This document shows positions 33,158 through 44,745 of a DNA stretch of 64,000 nucleotides, in pieces. The notes under the pieces were generated by a model. That model saw only the letters and a program-made list of their open reading frames with translations. It was not told the DNA's origin and searched no databases. Within the stretch, counting starts at the first letter, position 1; each line of letters opens with the position of its first letter. This DNA comes from Myxocyprinus asiaticus (Eukaryota > Chordata > Actinopteri > Cypriniformes > Catostomidae): contig NC_059385.1 of the NCBI RefSeq assembly GCF_019703515.2, positions 30,794,001-30,858,000 on the forward strand, given 5' to 3'. Position numbers and translations under genes: made by a program.

Positions 33158-35915
33158 CAGAATCAGAATCAGAATCAGAATCAGCTTTATTGCCAAGTAT
33201 GCTTACACATACAAGGAATTTTTCTTGGCGACAGGAGCTTCCAGTGTAGAACAATACAAAAACAATACAAAAACAGCAGCAAGACATAGATAATAATAAA
33301 AAATTTAAATAATTATACACATAAATACATACACACATACACACACATGGGTAGTGCAAATCTAATACAATCTGTTATGTACAGTGCACATACAAATCTG
33401 TTACATACAGTGCAAATACAAATCTGTTATGTACAGTGCAAATGTTTTTTTTCTTTGTTTTTTTTTCAGAGGAATGAAATGGCAGAAGAGGTTGGATGTG
33501 TTGGATAAATATAAAAAAGACTAAACTGTGTATTGCACATAGTTATTGCTCAATGGGGCAGTTTAACTGTTCATGAGATGGATAGCCTGAGGGAAAAAAC
33601 TGTTCCTGTGCCTGATGGTTCTGGTGCTCAGAGCTCTGAAGCGTCGGCCAGAAGGCAACAGTTCGAAAAGGTAGTGGGCAGGGCGAGTGGGGTCCAGAGT
33701 TATTTTTCCAGCCTTTTTCCTCACTCTGGAAGTGTACAGTTCTTGAAGGGGGGGCAGGGTGCAACCAATAATCCTCTCAGCAGTCCGAACTGTCCTTTGT
33801 AGTCTTCTGATGTCTGATTTCATAGCTGAACCAAACCAGACAGTTATTGAAGTACAGAGGACAGACTCAATGACTGCTGAGTAAAACTGTATCAGCAGCG
33901 CCTGTGGCAGGTTGAATTTCCTCAGCTGGCAAAGGAAGTACAACCTCTGCTGGGCCTTTTTCACAATGGAGTAAATGTGGGTCTCCCACTTCAGGTCCTG
34001 TGAGATAGTAGTGCCCAGGAACCTGAATGACTCCACTGCTGCCACAGTGCTGTTTAGAATGGTGAGGGGAGTCAGTGTTGGGGTGTTTCTCCTAAAGTCC
34101 ACAATGCTCTCCACCATTTTGAGCGTGTTCAGCTCAAGGTTGTTTTGACTGCACCAGACAGCCAGCTGTTCAACCTCCCTTCTGTATGCAGACTCATCGT
34201 CATCTCAGATGAGACCGATGACAGTGGTGTCGTCTGCAAACTTCAGGAGATTGACAGAGGGGTCCTTGGCGATGCAGTCATTGGTGTAGAGGGAGAAGAG
34301 TAATGGGGAGAGCACACATCTCTGGGGGGGGGGCACCAGTGCTGATTGTACAGGTGCTAGAATTAAGTTTCCCCTGTCTCACAAGCTGTTGCCTGTCTGT
34401 CAGAAAGCTGGTAATCCACTGACAGATAGACATGGGAACAGAGAGTTGGTGTAATTTATTCTGGAGTATAGATGGGATGATGGTGTTGAAAGCTGAACTG
34501 AAGTTCACAAAAAGGATCCTTGCATATGACCCTGAACTGTCCAGATGTTGCAGGATATGATGCAATCCTATGTTGACTGCATCATCCACAGACCTGTTTG
34601 CTCGATAAGCAAATTGAAGGGGATCTAGAAAGCATCCAGTGATGTACTTCAGGCCGGCCAACACCAGTGTCTCAAATGATTTCATGACCACAGACGTCAG
34701 GGCGACATGTCTATAGTCATTAAGTCCTGTGATTTTTGGTTTCTTTGGGACAGAAATAATGATTGAGCGTTTGAAGCAGCATGGGCCTTCACACTGCTCC
34801 AGTGATCTATTGAAGATCTGTGTGAAGATGGGGGCCAGCTGGCTAGCACAGGATTGAAGACAAGCTGGTGAGACGCAATCTGGGCCTGAAGCCTTCCTCG
34901 TCTTTTGTTTCCGAAAGACGCAGCTCACATCTTCACAGATCTTAAGTGCAGGTTGAGTAGCAGGAGGGGAGAGGAGGGAGGTTGCAGGAGGTGTTGGTGT
35001 TTGTGTGAAGTGAAGTTCAGAGTGGGTGTGGGGTGTGAGATCTGCAGTAGAACACATTCAGGTTGTCAGCCAGTTGTTGGTTCCCTACAGAGTTGGGGGT
35101 AGGAGTCCTGTAATTTGTGAGTTGTTTCATGCCACTCCAAACTGATGCATGGTCGTTAGCTGAAAACTTGTTTTTCAGCTTCTCAGAGTATCTTCTTTTA
35201 GGCACTCTGATTTCCTTATTCAGTGTGTTCCTGGCCTGATTGTACAAGACTTTATCCCCACCCCTATAAGCATCCTCTTTGGCCTGACGAAGCTGCCTGA
35301 GCTCTGCTGTAAACCACGGTTTGTCGTTATTGAACTTTAAAAAGGTCCTAGAAGGAATGCACATATCCTCACAGAAACTGATATATGATGTTACAGTAAA
35401 ACTGAGTTCATCCAGGTCTGTGGCTGCAGCCTCAAAAACACTCCAATCCGTGCAATCGAAGCAGGCTTGTAGTTCCCACTCTGCTTCATTGGTCCATCTC
35501 TTTACAGTCCTTACTGCTGGCTTGGTTGATTTTAATTTCTGCATGTAGGTTGGAAGAAGATGAACCAGACAGTGATCAGAGAGTCCCAAAGCTGCTCTAG
35601 GGACAGAGCGATATGCATCCTTTATTGTTGTGTCTCTGGTGGGGCATGTGATGTGCTGTTTGTATTTGGGCCGTTCAAGTGTGAGGTTTGCTTTGTTAAA
35701 ATCCCCAAGAATAATAATAACTGAGTCCGGGTATTGTTGTTCCATGTCTGTGATCTGATCAGCCAGCTGTTGCAGCGCTGTGTTCAAACACGCATTTGGC
35801 GCGATATACACACCCACCAGAATAAACGAGGAAAACTCCCGCGGCGAGTAGAACGGCTTACAGTTAATAAAGAGCACTCCCAAATTAGGACAGCACATAC
35901 TCTTTAACATTTCAT
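33158..35915 (-). mobile_element. L2-group LINE, 5'-truncated (copy A)
   Basis: A non-LTR retrotransposon of about 2.8 kb. The 3' end at 33158 is a (TCTGAT)n-type tail (CAGAATCAGAATC on the plus strand). Upstream on the minus strand come the C-terminal domain, reverse transcriptase and the second half of an APE-type endonuclease, which breaks off at about 35915. The full-length relative at 47971-51009 shows what is missing. The reading frame is broken at least twice, including at a nine-G run near 34325. Confidence 0.85.
33563..35910 (-). pseudogene. LINE endonuclease-reverse transcriptase, broken (copy A)
   Basis: From the 5' side: endonuclease part with V-Y-I-A-P-N, I-I-L-G-D-F-N-K-A (near 35700) and L-G-L-S-D-H-C-L (near 35575), the metal-binding Asp/His motifs of APE-type nucleases. 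The reverse transcriptase then shows G-P-D-C-V-S-P (near 34885), [10 protein letters not shown] (near 34510, motif A with Asn in place of Asp) and F-A-D-D-T-T-V near 34225. A C-terminal domain follows with C-T-S-I-T-V-W-F-G and an H-L-M-N-S end at 33563. The frame changes near 35040, near 34330 and near 34200. Confidence 0.8.
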
Positions 35916-36510
<595 letters not shown>

Positions 36511-36620
36511 CTATCTAATTTCCTGAAGGCTACATTCACATAGTCAGTGTTTGAGACTGACAAACATATTAACATATATTATAATAAATATATTAACATA
36601 CAGTATAATACATATATTAA

Positions 36621-36625
<5 letters not shown>

Positions 36626-36679
<54 letters not shown>

Positions 36680-36769
36680 TACAAATGTCATATTACAAAT
36701 ATTATATTATAAATTACAATTTATTATGTACACACACACACACACATATATAAATATATATATATATAT
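36626..36769. repeat. (TA)n and (CA)n microsatellites
   Basis: TA run at 36626-36675, then AT-rich sequence, then CA and TA runs at 36728-36769, which touch the left end of the Tc1-type element. Confidence 0.9.
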
Positions 36770-37309
36770 ACACTACCGGTCAAAAGTTTTGAAGCACTTG
36801 ACCGAAATGTTTCTCATGTCTTAAAAATCATTTGATCTGAAGGCGTATGCTTAAATGTTTGAAATTAGTTTTGTAGACAAAAATATAATTGTGCCACCAT
36901 ATTAATTTATTTTATTATAAATCTAAAATGTAATAAAAAAATAAAAAAAACGTTTTAGAAATTGATGACTTGGACCAAATAATAAAGAAAAGCAGCCAAT
37001 AAGTGCCCAGCATATAGATGGAAACTCCTTCAATACTGTTTAAAAAGCATCCCAGGGTGATACCTCAAGAAGTTGGTTAAGAAAATGTCAAGAGTACATT
37101 TCTGAAAATTCTAGGCAAAGGGTGACTACTTTGAAGATGCTAAAACATAACACAGTTTTGATTTATTTTGGATTTTGTTTAGTCACAACATAATTCCCAT
37201 AGTTCCATTTATGTTATTCCATAGTTTTAATGACATTACTATTATTCTAAAATGTGAAAAAAAAATTATAATAAAGAATGAGTAAGTGTTTCAAAACTTT
37301 TGACCGGTA

Positions 37310-37314
<5 letters not shown>
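36770..37314. mobile_element. Tc1-type short element (copy 2)
   Basis: The ends are well preserved and inverted: ACACTACCGGTCAAAAGTTTTG on the left and CAAAACTTTTGACCGGTAGTGT on the right. The body is close to 19604-20168. TA arrays adjoin both ends. No coding capacity. Confidence 0.85.

Positions 37315-37384
<70 letters not shown>
37311..37384. repeat. (TA)n microsatellite
   Basis: About 30 TA units directly follow the right tip of the Tc1-type element and end in a short CA run. Confidence 0.95.
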
Positions 37385-37554
37385 ATAATAAATATATTAA
37401 CCATAATAATAAATATATTAACCATATTTCCATTTGACTTTCAAATTGTCATGTACTGCAGTAAACTCAAAAGTAAATATGAAAGATGGCAACATATATT
37501 ACACAGAAAAATCTGATCAGAATTGACACAAATGTATTAACAAACAAATCTAAT

Positions 37555-37975
37555 GAGAATTTTGGATGAGGGTTCAGAGTATTATGTGTGACGTATTGGG
37601 CACTCAAATTTCATTTTGCCCCAGACTCTGTATTTTAGGCGATGGGGTGGTCATTAATATAGGGGATAGGTACATAAAGAATTGGGTCCTGGCCAGTGTT
37701 ATGATCGGCAAACGGGTTAATCTCAGGGGATGGAAGTCGGCTGGAGCGCCCTCATTTCAAGAGTGGTGCACGGAGATGGGCAGGGTAGCGGCATTTGAGT
37801 AGATGTCGTATAGAAGGCTGGGCAGTCTGGGGTTATTTGATAGGAAATGGGGCAGATATTTGGTCTTTTTGTAAGGCTCTCGGATGTAGGCACAAGTTTA
37901 TCTTTCAATCGTAAATTTTGTTATTGTTATTGTTATTTTATTTTTACTGTTTTACTGTTATTTTTACTACAGTCT
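37555..37975 (+). mobile_element. L1 LINE, 3' fragment
   Basis: The plus strand encodes 78 residues starting near 37566: I-M-C-D-V-L-G-T-Q-I-S-F-C-P-R-L-C-I-L-G-D and, later, L-R-G-W-K-S-A-G-A-P-S-F. The same C-terminal segment of the L1 protein is present at 44746-44946. Only the very end of the element is here, followed by a T-rich tail. It is opposite to the palm2 orientation. Confidence 0.75.
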
Positions 37976-38329
37976 CATGACAAGTTGTAATAATAGTACA
38001 AAATTGAAAAATTTTAAGAAACTGTAATAATTGGCTCATACAAAAATCACATAATTAACGAACCAAGGAACAATGTTATTACGATTTTTTCCAAAGTTTA
38101 ACCCCTAACCCAAACCTAAACCAAACCATAAAGTCTAACCCCTTACTCAAACCCTAAACCTTTCCATGATTTTAATATGAAAATAACTGTTGCATACCAT
38201 GGAAGAAAGAAATCACTGGGGTTTGGAACGAGATGAGGGGAGTGTATTACAGGTTATTGACTGAGCTGGTAACACCCAGATCACAAAACTGATGGGAGCG
38301 GATCCAATAAAAAGACAATGACTGCCATG
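37976..38329. other. Intron sequence with degenerate CTAACCC words
   Basis: A short stretch near 38100-38160 repeats AACC(C)CTAACCC-like words; nothing else is recognised. Confidence 0.4.
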
Positions 38330-38597
38330 GCAGAAATTTAGCCCTCTGGCAAACTAGCTGCAAATTTGCCAGAAATTTGGCACAAATTTGCCACTCATTA
38401 TTGTCACATGCAAATGAGCTTGTGATTCGCCGCAAAGATTTGCCCAAAGTTTGCAGCTCTTCACCGGTAGTGGTGAACCTGTAGCAAATCTTTGGCGACA
38501 ATGGACAATTTCATTTGCATGTGACAATAATCAGTGGCAAATTTGCGGCAAGTTTGCAGGAAATGTGCCATGAACTCTCGATTTTTGTAAGGGTGGA
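38330..38597. mobile_element. Palindromic short element (copy 1)
   Basis: Its two halves are inverted: GCCACTCATTATTGTCACAT near 38390 pairs with GTGACAATAATCAGTGGC near 38521. The centre has CAGCTCTTCACCGGTAGTGG. Its right tip CTCTCGATTTTTGTAAGGGTG is shared with two further copies at 40128 and 40942. No coding sequence; superfamily unknown. Confidence 0.7.
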
Positions 38598-39487
38598 TCT
38601 AAAACCTGCAGATGACTGAATATATCTCAAAAACGCATTGAAGCCTACACATGAGACAAGCATGTGATCTGTACAGAGTATCTTATTGTATGATGTGACA
38701 GAATATTAGCTGTTGTCACTTTCTTAAATAACTGAACTGTTTAAACATAACTGTATTTTGTATTTCAAACAGGACAGACAACTGTATTCTGCTGCTGTGT
38801 GAATGTTGCCTAAATGTAACAGCTGAATCTAAAACAGGATTTCAGTTTATAGTCTGGTAGGCTAATTATCATGTGGACTAGTGGCTTGCCATAGAAAAGC
38901 CTTGCTTGGACTTCCATTGTTTCACATTTAAGTTCTTCAAACATTTGTATGTAATCTTGCTAGTTATATGATTATAGCGTGTCGAATATGAGCAGCTGTG
39001 GTAGAACTGACTCGATCTATGTTTCGCTGAAGGTTTGCAGCAGAAAACAATGTCCCTACCGACATGCTTGACATCAACTTTTTACATTTAAGTCAGTACT
39101 TTAAAACTTCTCAAATTGTGTTTAAAGGCTCCGATACATTCATGGTGAAGTTCGTCTTCATTCTTCACTCTGAACCTGAAAGAAGGTCGAAACAGGTATA
39201 CTGTTTGCAAACATTCGGACACCGCCCACCGCCACACGTTTAGAAGAGCATTCAAATATGAGATGCACAATGTCCTGTACATGTAAGCTAACACTAAAAT
39301 GACTACATGTGCACACTGACTAATGTTACATTAAATGTGTGTTGTCAATGACTACATGCCTCATTCTGTCTATAGAATACACAAGTATTGGGAAGGAACA
39401 GTGTGATGATTTTGTTCAGTTTCCTATTGTTATTTCAGTTGAACAACTGTTGTAGTTTGATTGCGTGCTTTACATAAATTGGGACAT
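38598..39487. other. Intron sequence, nothing recognised
   Basis: No exon or classifiable repeat. Confidence 0.5.
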
Positions 39488-39750
39488 ACACTCACTGGGC
39501 ACTTTATTAGGAACATTATACTAATACTGGGTAGGGCCTCCCTTTGCTCTCAAAACAGCCTCAATTCTTTGTGGCATGGATTCCACAAGATGTTGGAAAC
39601 ATTCCTTTGAGATTCTGGTCCATGTTGACATGATTACATCACACAATTTCTGCAGATTTGTCAGCTGCACATTCATGCTGCATATCTCCCATTATACCAT
39701 ATCCAAAAGGTGTTCTATTGGATTCAGATCCAGTGACTGGGAAAGCCACT
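39488..39750. mobile_element. Tc1-type short element, one end only
   Basis: The left end CACTCACTGGGCACTTTATTAGGAAC is a terminal motif very common in fish genomes, and is followed by TTGTGGCATGGATTCCACAAGATG. The partner end was not found. Confidence 0.6.
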
Positions 39751-39759
39751 GAAGAACAG

Positions 39760-40127
39760 TGAATTAATTAATTGTCATGTCATGCCAGGGTCCCACATCA
39801 TGGTTGCCGAGCCAGGGTCCCATGTCATGGTCGCCGAGCTTGCACCACCTTCTGCCCCGGTTAGAGTTAGGGTTAGACGTGGCTACATGGCATGACATGG
39901 AAACATGGTACGGCAGGATCCTGATTTGGCCATGGTAGGCATGGATGCTGACTCGTTGGCCATGGCAGGTGTGAGCACTGGCTCGTAGAGCGAAGGCAGG
40001 CCTGGACCGTGGAGCGGAGGCGGGCCTGGAACTTGGAACGAAGGCGGGCCAGGACCATGGAGCAAAGGCTTGCTTGTGACATGGCATGGAGCAGGCTGAG
40101 GCATTGCTGTGACATGGCATGGAGCAA
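39760..40127. repeat. G-rich degenerate tandem repeats
   Basis: Phrases such as CAGGGTCCCA(C/T)(A/G)TCATGG recur near 39787 and 39822, and a roughly 30-base unit around GGCGGGCC(T/A)GGA recurs three to four times at 39985-40060. The long open frames on both strands here follow from this composition and are not judged to be genes. Confidence 0.5.
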
Positions 40128-40364
40128 ATTAGCCACAAACTTGCTGCAAATTTGCAGCTTGTTATTTTCACATGCAAATGAGCTTGTGATTCACCACAAA
40201 TGTTTGCCAGAAGTTTGCAGCTCTTTACCGGAAAATCTTTGGCAACAATGGACAATTTGTGCAAGTTTGCCCCAAAGCTCATTTGCATGTGAAAATGATC
40301 TGTGGCGAACTTGTGCCAAGTTTGTGGCAAATTTGCAGAGAACTCTCAATTTTTGTAAGGGAGG
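40128..40364. mobile_element. Palindromic short element (copy 2)
   Basis: It carries the arms TTTTCACATGCAAATGAGCTT and its near complement CTCATTTGCATGTGAAAA (40159 and 40278), and the tip CTCTCAATTTTTGTAAGGG. Confidence 0.7.
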
Positions 40365-40941
40365 GCATATCAAAAGGCTTATCCTTTTTGATAGCAAATA
40401 GCTTTTATTTTATGTCACAGTCATGAAAGATGATTTGCTACTTGCTATTATTGTTTTTTTCTACAGGGAGAGAAAGACTGTAAACCGTGTATCTGCTAAA
40501 GTGAATGTTGTTGACTTCTGAGAGTATATTAGCATAAAGATGCTAAAGCATCAAAGCTAACACACATGTGCTAAAAGCCATTAAACTCCATTTTTGATTC
40601 CATGGGATATTTACAAAGGAGGCCACTTTTAATTTGGAATATAACATTTTATTTTATTTCTCCAAGATTAGATAAGCGGAGGCACTGCAGTCATTGCTGA
40701 GGCCTACTTTATGATGAGAACTTGCTTCAGACTCTGATTACACCCACTGCTAAATAAACATCTCTCTTCCTGGATATGCTCCTCTTTTTCACCAAGTCCA
40801 CAATCATTTTAAATTCAGCTTTTTGAATAAGTTTCACTTCCTTTTCATTATGGACACATTCACACTGACAGTGAAGATATCGCATGATATTTGTGAACAC
40901 AATCAGTTGCTGGGTCAGGACTTGTTAGCTTAAAAAATCTA
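40365..40941. other. Intron sequence, nothing recognised
   Basis: No feature supported. Confidence 0.5.
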
Positions 40942-41154
40942 AAACAAATTTGCAGCACATTTGTTTTTCACGATTCCACACAAATATTTGCCAGAAGTTT
41001 GCAGCTCTTCGCCAGTAGTGGTGAGCCTCCGGCAAACCTTTGGAAACAATGGACAATTTGCCGCAAGTTTGTCATAAATCTCATTTGCATGTGAAAATTA
41101 TCAGTGGCAAATTTGCAGCAAATTTGCCATGAACTCTTGATTTTCGTAAGGGTG
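40942..41154. mobile_element. Palindromic short element (copy 3)
   Basis: Third copy, with GCAGCTCTTCGCCAGTAGTG in the centre and the tip CTCTTGATTTTCGTAAGGGTG. Its left arm is partly decayed. Confidence 0.65.
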
Positions 41155-41692
41155 TATGCTAACTTCTTCATGAAATGGATTCACAAACTATTTTCACTGT
41201 TATCTTATAGTCTCTTGGCAGTCTTTACAGAGGTCTCAAAAAAGTCAGTTTTAGAACATTATCAAAACGTTTCAAACATTGAGAATAAATGCCTTGCTTC
41301 CTTCAAGCCAACTTCTCTTCTGAGTCCCAGACAAAATGTCTTTCATGAGTCACTTTAATCTAAGGCACATTTGTTTTTTTTGTTTTTTTTTTGTATAAAC
41401 TAACTGCCATAAAATTTGTGTGATAACACTGCAGAGCAATTCTGTCTAAATGAGGCAAACCGTTGACTATCTGATAACACACTAGAGTCGAGTCAGTCAT
41501 GTTCCTCTGACTCTCACAGAGCGAATAGAGATTATCATCAAGACCAAACTGCAAAGATTTCTTTCTCTCTAGGGGATGTACACACAGGACATGTTCTTGT
41601 GTTAACAAACAGCAAGACTCAATTCAGCGAAACAAAAGAGAATGCAGAATGCAGAATGGAATGCATTTTTTTAATCATACACATCTTACATC
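41155..41692. other. Intron sequence, nothing recognised
   Basis: No exon or repeat recognised; a TG/T-rich run lies near 41370-41392. Confidence 0.45.
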
Positions 41693-42215
41693 TTAAAGGA
41701 ATAGTTCACCCAAAAATGATCATTATCTCATCATTTATTCACCCTCATGGCGTCTAAACTCGTATGATTTTCTATCTTTTGCGGAACACAAACGAAGATA
41801 TTTTGATGGAGTTTATAGTCAAACATGCAAGTCAATGGGGTCCAAAACTTTCAAGCTCCAAAAAGGACACAACTGTAGTATAAAGGTCTCCTTGGCACAG
41901 TCATGATCTAGGAGACTGCAGATGTCAAGATTTATAGTGAAAAAGGAGTTACATTTTGGTCTGTTTCTCACCCAAAACCAATCGTATCACTTCAGAAGAC
42001 ATGGATTAAACCACTGGAGTCGTATACCTTTATGCTGCCTTTTTATCCTTTTTTCGAGCTTAAAGATTTTGGAGCCCACTGACTTTGTATGAATATATTC
42101 ACATTACATCACATACGTATCTTCATTTTTGTTCCACAGAAGAAAGAAAGTCATATGATTTTGAGGTGGCATAAGGGAAAATAAATGATAAGAGAATTAT
42201 CTCTTTTGGGTTTAG
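41693..42215. mobile_element. ANGEL-like element
   Basis: The left end TTAAAGGAATAGTTCACCC is intact. The right arm (AGAAGAAAGAAAGTCATATG near 42138 and AATTATCTCTTTTGGGTTT) is present but its tip has decayed. Confidence 0.75.
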
Positions 42216-42539
42216 GTACTGTATGTAATTAGGTTTGCAGAAATACACATGCAATTAAGGGTTAAGTGTGTCTAGCTGGTCTCCAAGCCTGGCCAAGCTG
42301 GTGCTGAGCTTTTTTACTGGGTTGGCCTTCTATTCTCTAAAACCATCAAACTATAAGACGACAGTTTCAATATATTATTGAAGCTTTTTTTGTGAAAGTG
42401 CTCTATGAATGCACCATGCATTAATACCCAAGTAAACATGTAGAAAACCTGTAGAAAGCTGAATAGTCACATTTCATTTATCAATCTATTTTACTAGTGC
42501 AACAAGATTAAAAATTCTGAAATAATATAGAGTTTTTAC
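42216..42539. other. palm2: Intron sequence beside the palm2 exon
   Basis: No repeat recognised. Confidence 0.5.
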
Positions 42540-42620
42540 CTTGAAATGTTGAAGTTGCAGAACAAGTTCATCGAGCTGTCGTCTTTTGTCCTCGATCTCA
42601 GCTTGTCTTTTCCGTTTTTC
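42540..42620 (-). CDS. palm2: palm2 coding exon (start of coiled coil)
   Basis: The exon has 81 nt and 27 codons: E-K-R-K-R-Q-A-E-I-E-D-K-R-R-Q-L-D-E-L-V, then L-Q-L-Q-H-F-K. It matches the second coding exon of mammalian paralemmin-2 in length and sequence (E-K-R-K-R-Q-T-E-I-E-G-K-R-Q-Q-L-D). The acceptor is TCTTTTTAG and the donor AAG/GTAAAA. Both junctions are phase 0. The preceding exon, which should encode the start methionine and about 14 more residues, was not found in the remaining 21 kb. It is either beyond the window or too short for me to recognise. Confidence 0.95.
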
Positions 42621-42811
42621 CTAAAAAGATTATAGAAATAATAGAAATTATTATAATTATAGAAATACAATTTTACACAACTGACATTGATTCCACTAGA
42701 ATTACTTTAAATGCAACATGATCACACAGGAAGTCGACATGTTGCTACTGAATGTTTCAGTAGCCTGACATGAACCGCATTCTGCATTCATCTGACTTTG
42801 TTACATCAATT

Positions 42812-42910
42812 AAAATAGGGTTGGGAAATTTAACATGTTAATTTCTGCAATTAACATTTTTCTTTTAACGTGTAAAAATTTTTTACGCAATTAATGCAGT
42901 TTACGATATT
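42812..42910. mobile_element. hAT-type terminus fragment
   Basis: The phrases GGGTTGGGAAATTTAACATG, TTTAACGTGTAAA and CGCAATTAATGCAGTT are a decayed form of a hAT end that also appears at 52559-52680. The partner end is not identified. Confidence 0.4.
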
Positions 42911-42944
42911 TTTTTCTTCCTAAAACTTCACACAATAGGTGAAA

Positions 42945-43260
42945 GGTGTCCCAAGTTGTTCCTGGCAGGCTACTCAGCCTTACAGGCTCCAATTTGGGCG
43001 GGGTTAGGGCATCTGGTGCCTTCCAGGAACAAACCCAGGCACCTTTATACAATGTACATTTGTCCACATCATTCATTACGCGCAACACATGTCCCAAGCA
43101 TAATAAACATGGGAGCGGATTTACTGTATGGAGAATTTACCTGCAAGAGGTGAATAAGGCATGCCAGAGATATGGGCAAGCTGCAGTATTTCTTTGCATC
43201 GCCCAAAAATGCTCACATTTTCTTTCATCTGAAGCAGTGTCAAAAGCGAAACCGCCCGAG
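42945..43260 (+). pseudogene. DIRS-like RNase H to recombinase linker fragment
   Basis: The plus-strand frame beginning near 42956 reads L-R-A-T-H-V-P-S-I-I-N-M-G-A-D-L-L. This resembles the H-V-P-G-x-x-N-x-(G/A)-A-D-x-L-S segment at the end of RNase H in DIRS-like retrotransposons, and the same region of copy B has H-V-P-G-R-F-N. After a frame change it continues R-Y-G-Q-A-A-V-F-L. No other part of the element is nearby. Confidence 0.5.
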
Positions 43261-43460
43261 TGAGACCCTGTGTTTGCACTATAGAGACTGAGAGGGACCT
43301 TGCCGTTCATCAAGCTGCAGGCAGTTATACTTGTAGAGACTGAATGGCAGCCAGAGAAAAGAATAGTTTTGAGATTTTAAACTTCAGCAAATTAAACTTC
43401 ATCATTCAGTTTGTTTTATACCTATGTGTAGTGTCTAATAACGCATTGGCAATGTACACT

Positions 43461-44331
43461 TTAAGGGATAGTTCACCCAAAAATGAAAATTCTCTCGTTA
43501 TTTACTCACCCTCATGATATCCCAGGTGTGTATGACTTTCTTTCTTCACCAGAACACATTTGAAGAAAAAATAAATATATCTATGATCGGTAGGTCCTTA
43601 AAATGCAAGTGAATTGAGATTTCTCTTTTGAAGCTCCAAAAACCACAGACAGTCAGCATAAACGTCATCGATACTGACTCCAGTAGTTAAATTCATATCT
43701 TCTAAAGTGATACAATCGCTTTTGGTGTGAAAAAAATATAAATATTAATATTAATATAAATATTAAGTAAATTGTTTAACTCTAAATCATGCCTCCGGTC
43801 TGCAGCGGTATGCACGTGTGAAGTAATTGCAATTGAAACATGCAAGAACTGACGTATGTACGTCACAGCCAGAAAAGCAGCACTGTACAAGTGAGGAGGA
43901 GGAACGCTGTACAGTAGTATGGTTGGTTTTGGTTAAGGTCTGTTATTATCTGTTTCTTTACTCACAATGGTGCGTTTGTGTGCTTATCCTGGATGTCTCA
44001 ACCAAGTGGAGAACGCAAGATTACTTCGGAATCATGACAATGCTAATATGTCACACGAGAGACTGCTTGGACTGATCATGTCGCTTTAGAAGACATTAAT
44101 TTAACCGCTGGAGTTGTACGGATGATGTTTATGCTGACTGTCTGTGATTTTTGGAGCTTCAAAAGAGAAATCTCCATTCACTTGCATTTTAAGGACCTAC
44201 TGAGCTAAGATATTTTTCTATTTTTCTTCAAATGTGTTCTGGTGAAGAAAGAAAGTCATACACACCTGGGATATCATGGGGGTGAGTAAATAATCAGAGA
44301 ATTTTCCTTTTTGGGTGAACTACCCCTTTAA
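43461..44331. mobile_element. ANGEL-like element with both TTAA ends, longest copy
   Basis: The ends are perfectly inverted: TTAAGGGATAGTTCACCC and GGGTGAACTACCCCTTTAA, with TTAA on both sides (43461-43464 and 44328-44331). Long inverted arms of about 230 bases follow (GTATGACTTTCTTTCTTCAC near 43530 versus GTGAAGAAAGAAAGTCATAC near 44242). The 870-base length and the small central reading frame suggest it keeps more of its autonomous ancestor than the other copies. Confidence 0.85.
43967..44089 (+). pseudogene. 40-codon THAP-like frame inside the ANGEL-like element
   Basis: The frame opens M-V-R-L-C-A-Y-P-G-C-L-N-Q-V-E. The spacing Met-(3 residues)-Cys-(4)-Cys is that of the start of a THAP-type C2CH zinc finger, the DNA-binding module used by several transposase families, including those with TTAA targets. 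It ends after 40 codons, well before the later Cys and His, so at most it is a relic. The similarity is short and judged by eye. Confidence 0.4.
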
Positions 44332-44536
44332 GTTTCACTTGCCAATTAAGTTTGATATGAACTGAATGTGCACAATTGATTCTATAATTTTTCAGATTAA
44401 CAATTTTTATTGATTCACCTATTTGAACATAGAAAAACAAAATATATATACACAGAATCAACATTAACCCCCACAATTACCCTTCCCCCTCCCAATCCCC
44501 AATCCCACTCTGGCCCCCAACAACATCCCAGTGGTC

Positions 44537-44537
<1 letters not shown>

Positions 44538-44572
<35 letters not shown>
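44538..44572. repeat. (CA)n microsatellite
   Basis: About 17 CA units in the 3' UTR of the L1 copy. Confidence 0.95.
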
Positions 44573-44574
<2 letters not shown>

Positions 44575-44745
44575 TAAAATAAAAATAAAAATAAACAAAT
44601 AAACAAATAAAAAATATAATAATATTAATAATTACACATCCATAAATTACATATATCCGCCCCATTTCTCCATGAACAAGTTAAACTTCCCCATTCTTCT
44701 AAATGACCTTTCTTCAAAGGCTGCCACCCTTTCCATCTTTGAGCA

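Noticed and set aside
33158..33190. Direct repeat array of TCAGAA units, CRISPR-like at first glance
   Set aside because: Hexamer tail of a LINE, no spacers, and the host is a vertebrate.
39764..40401. Overlapping long frames on both strands (188 and 130 codons)
   Set aside because: They follow from G-rich degenerate repeats and a palindromic element; no protein motif.
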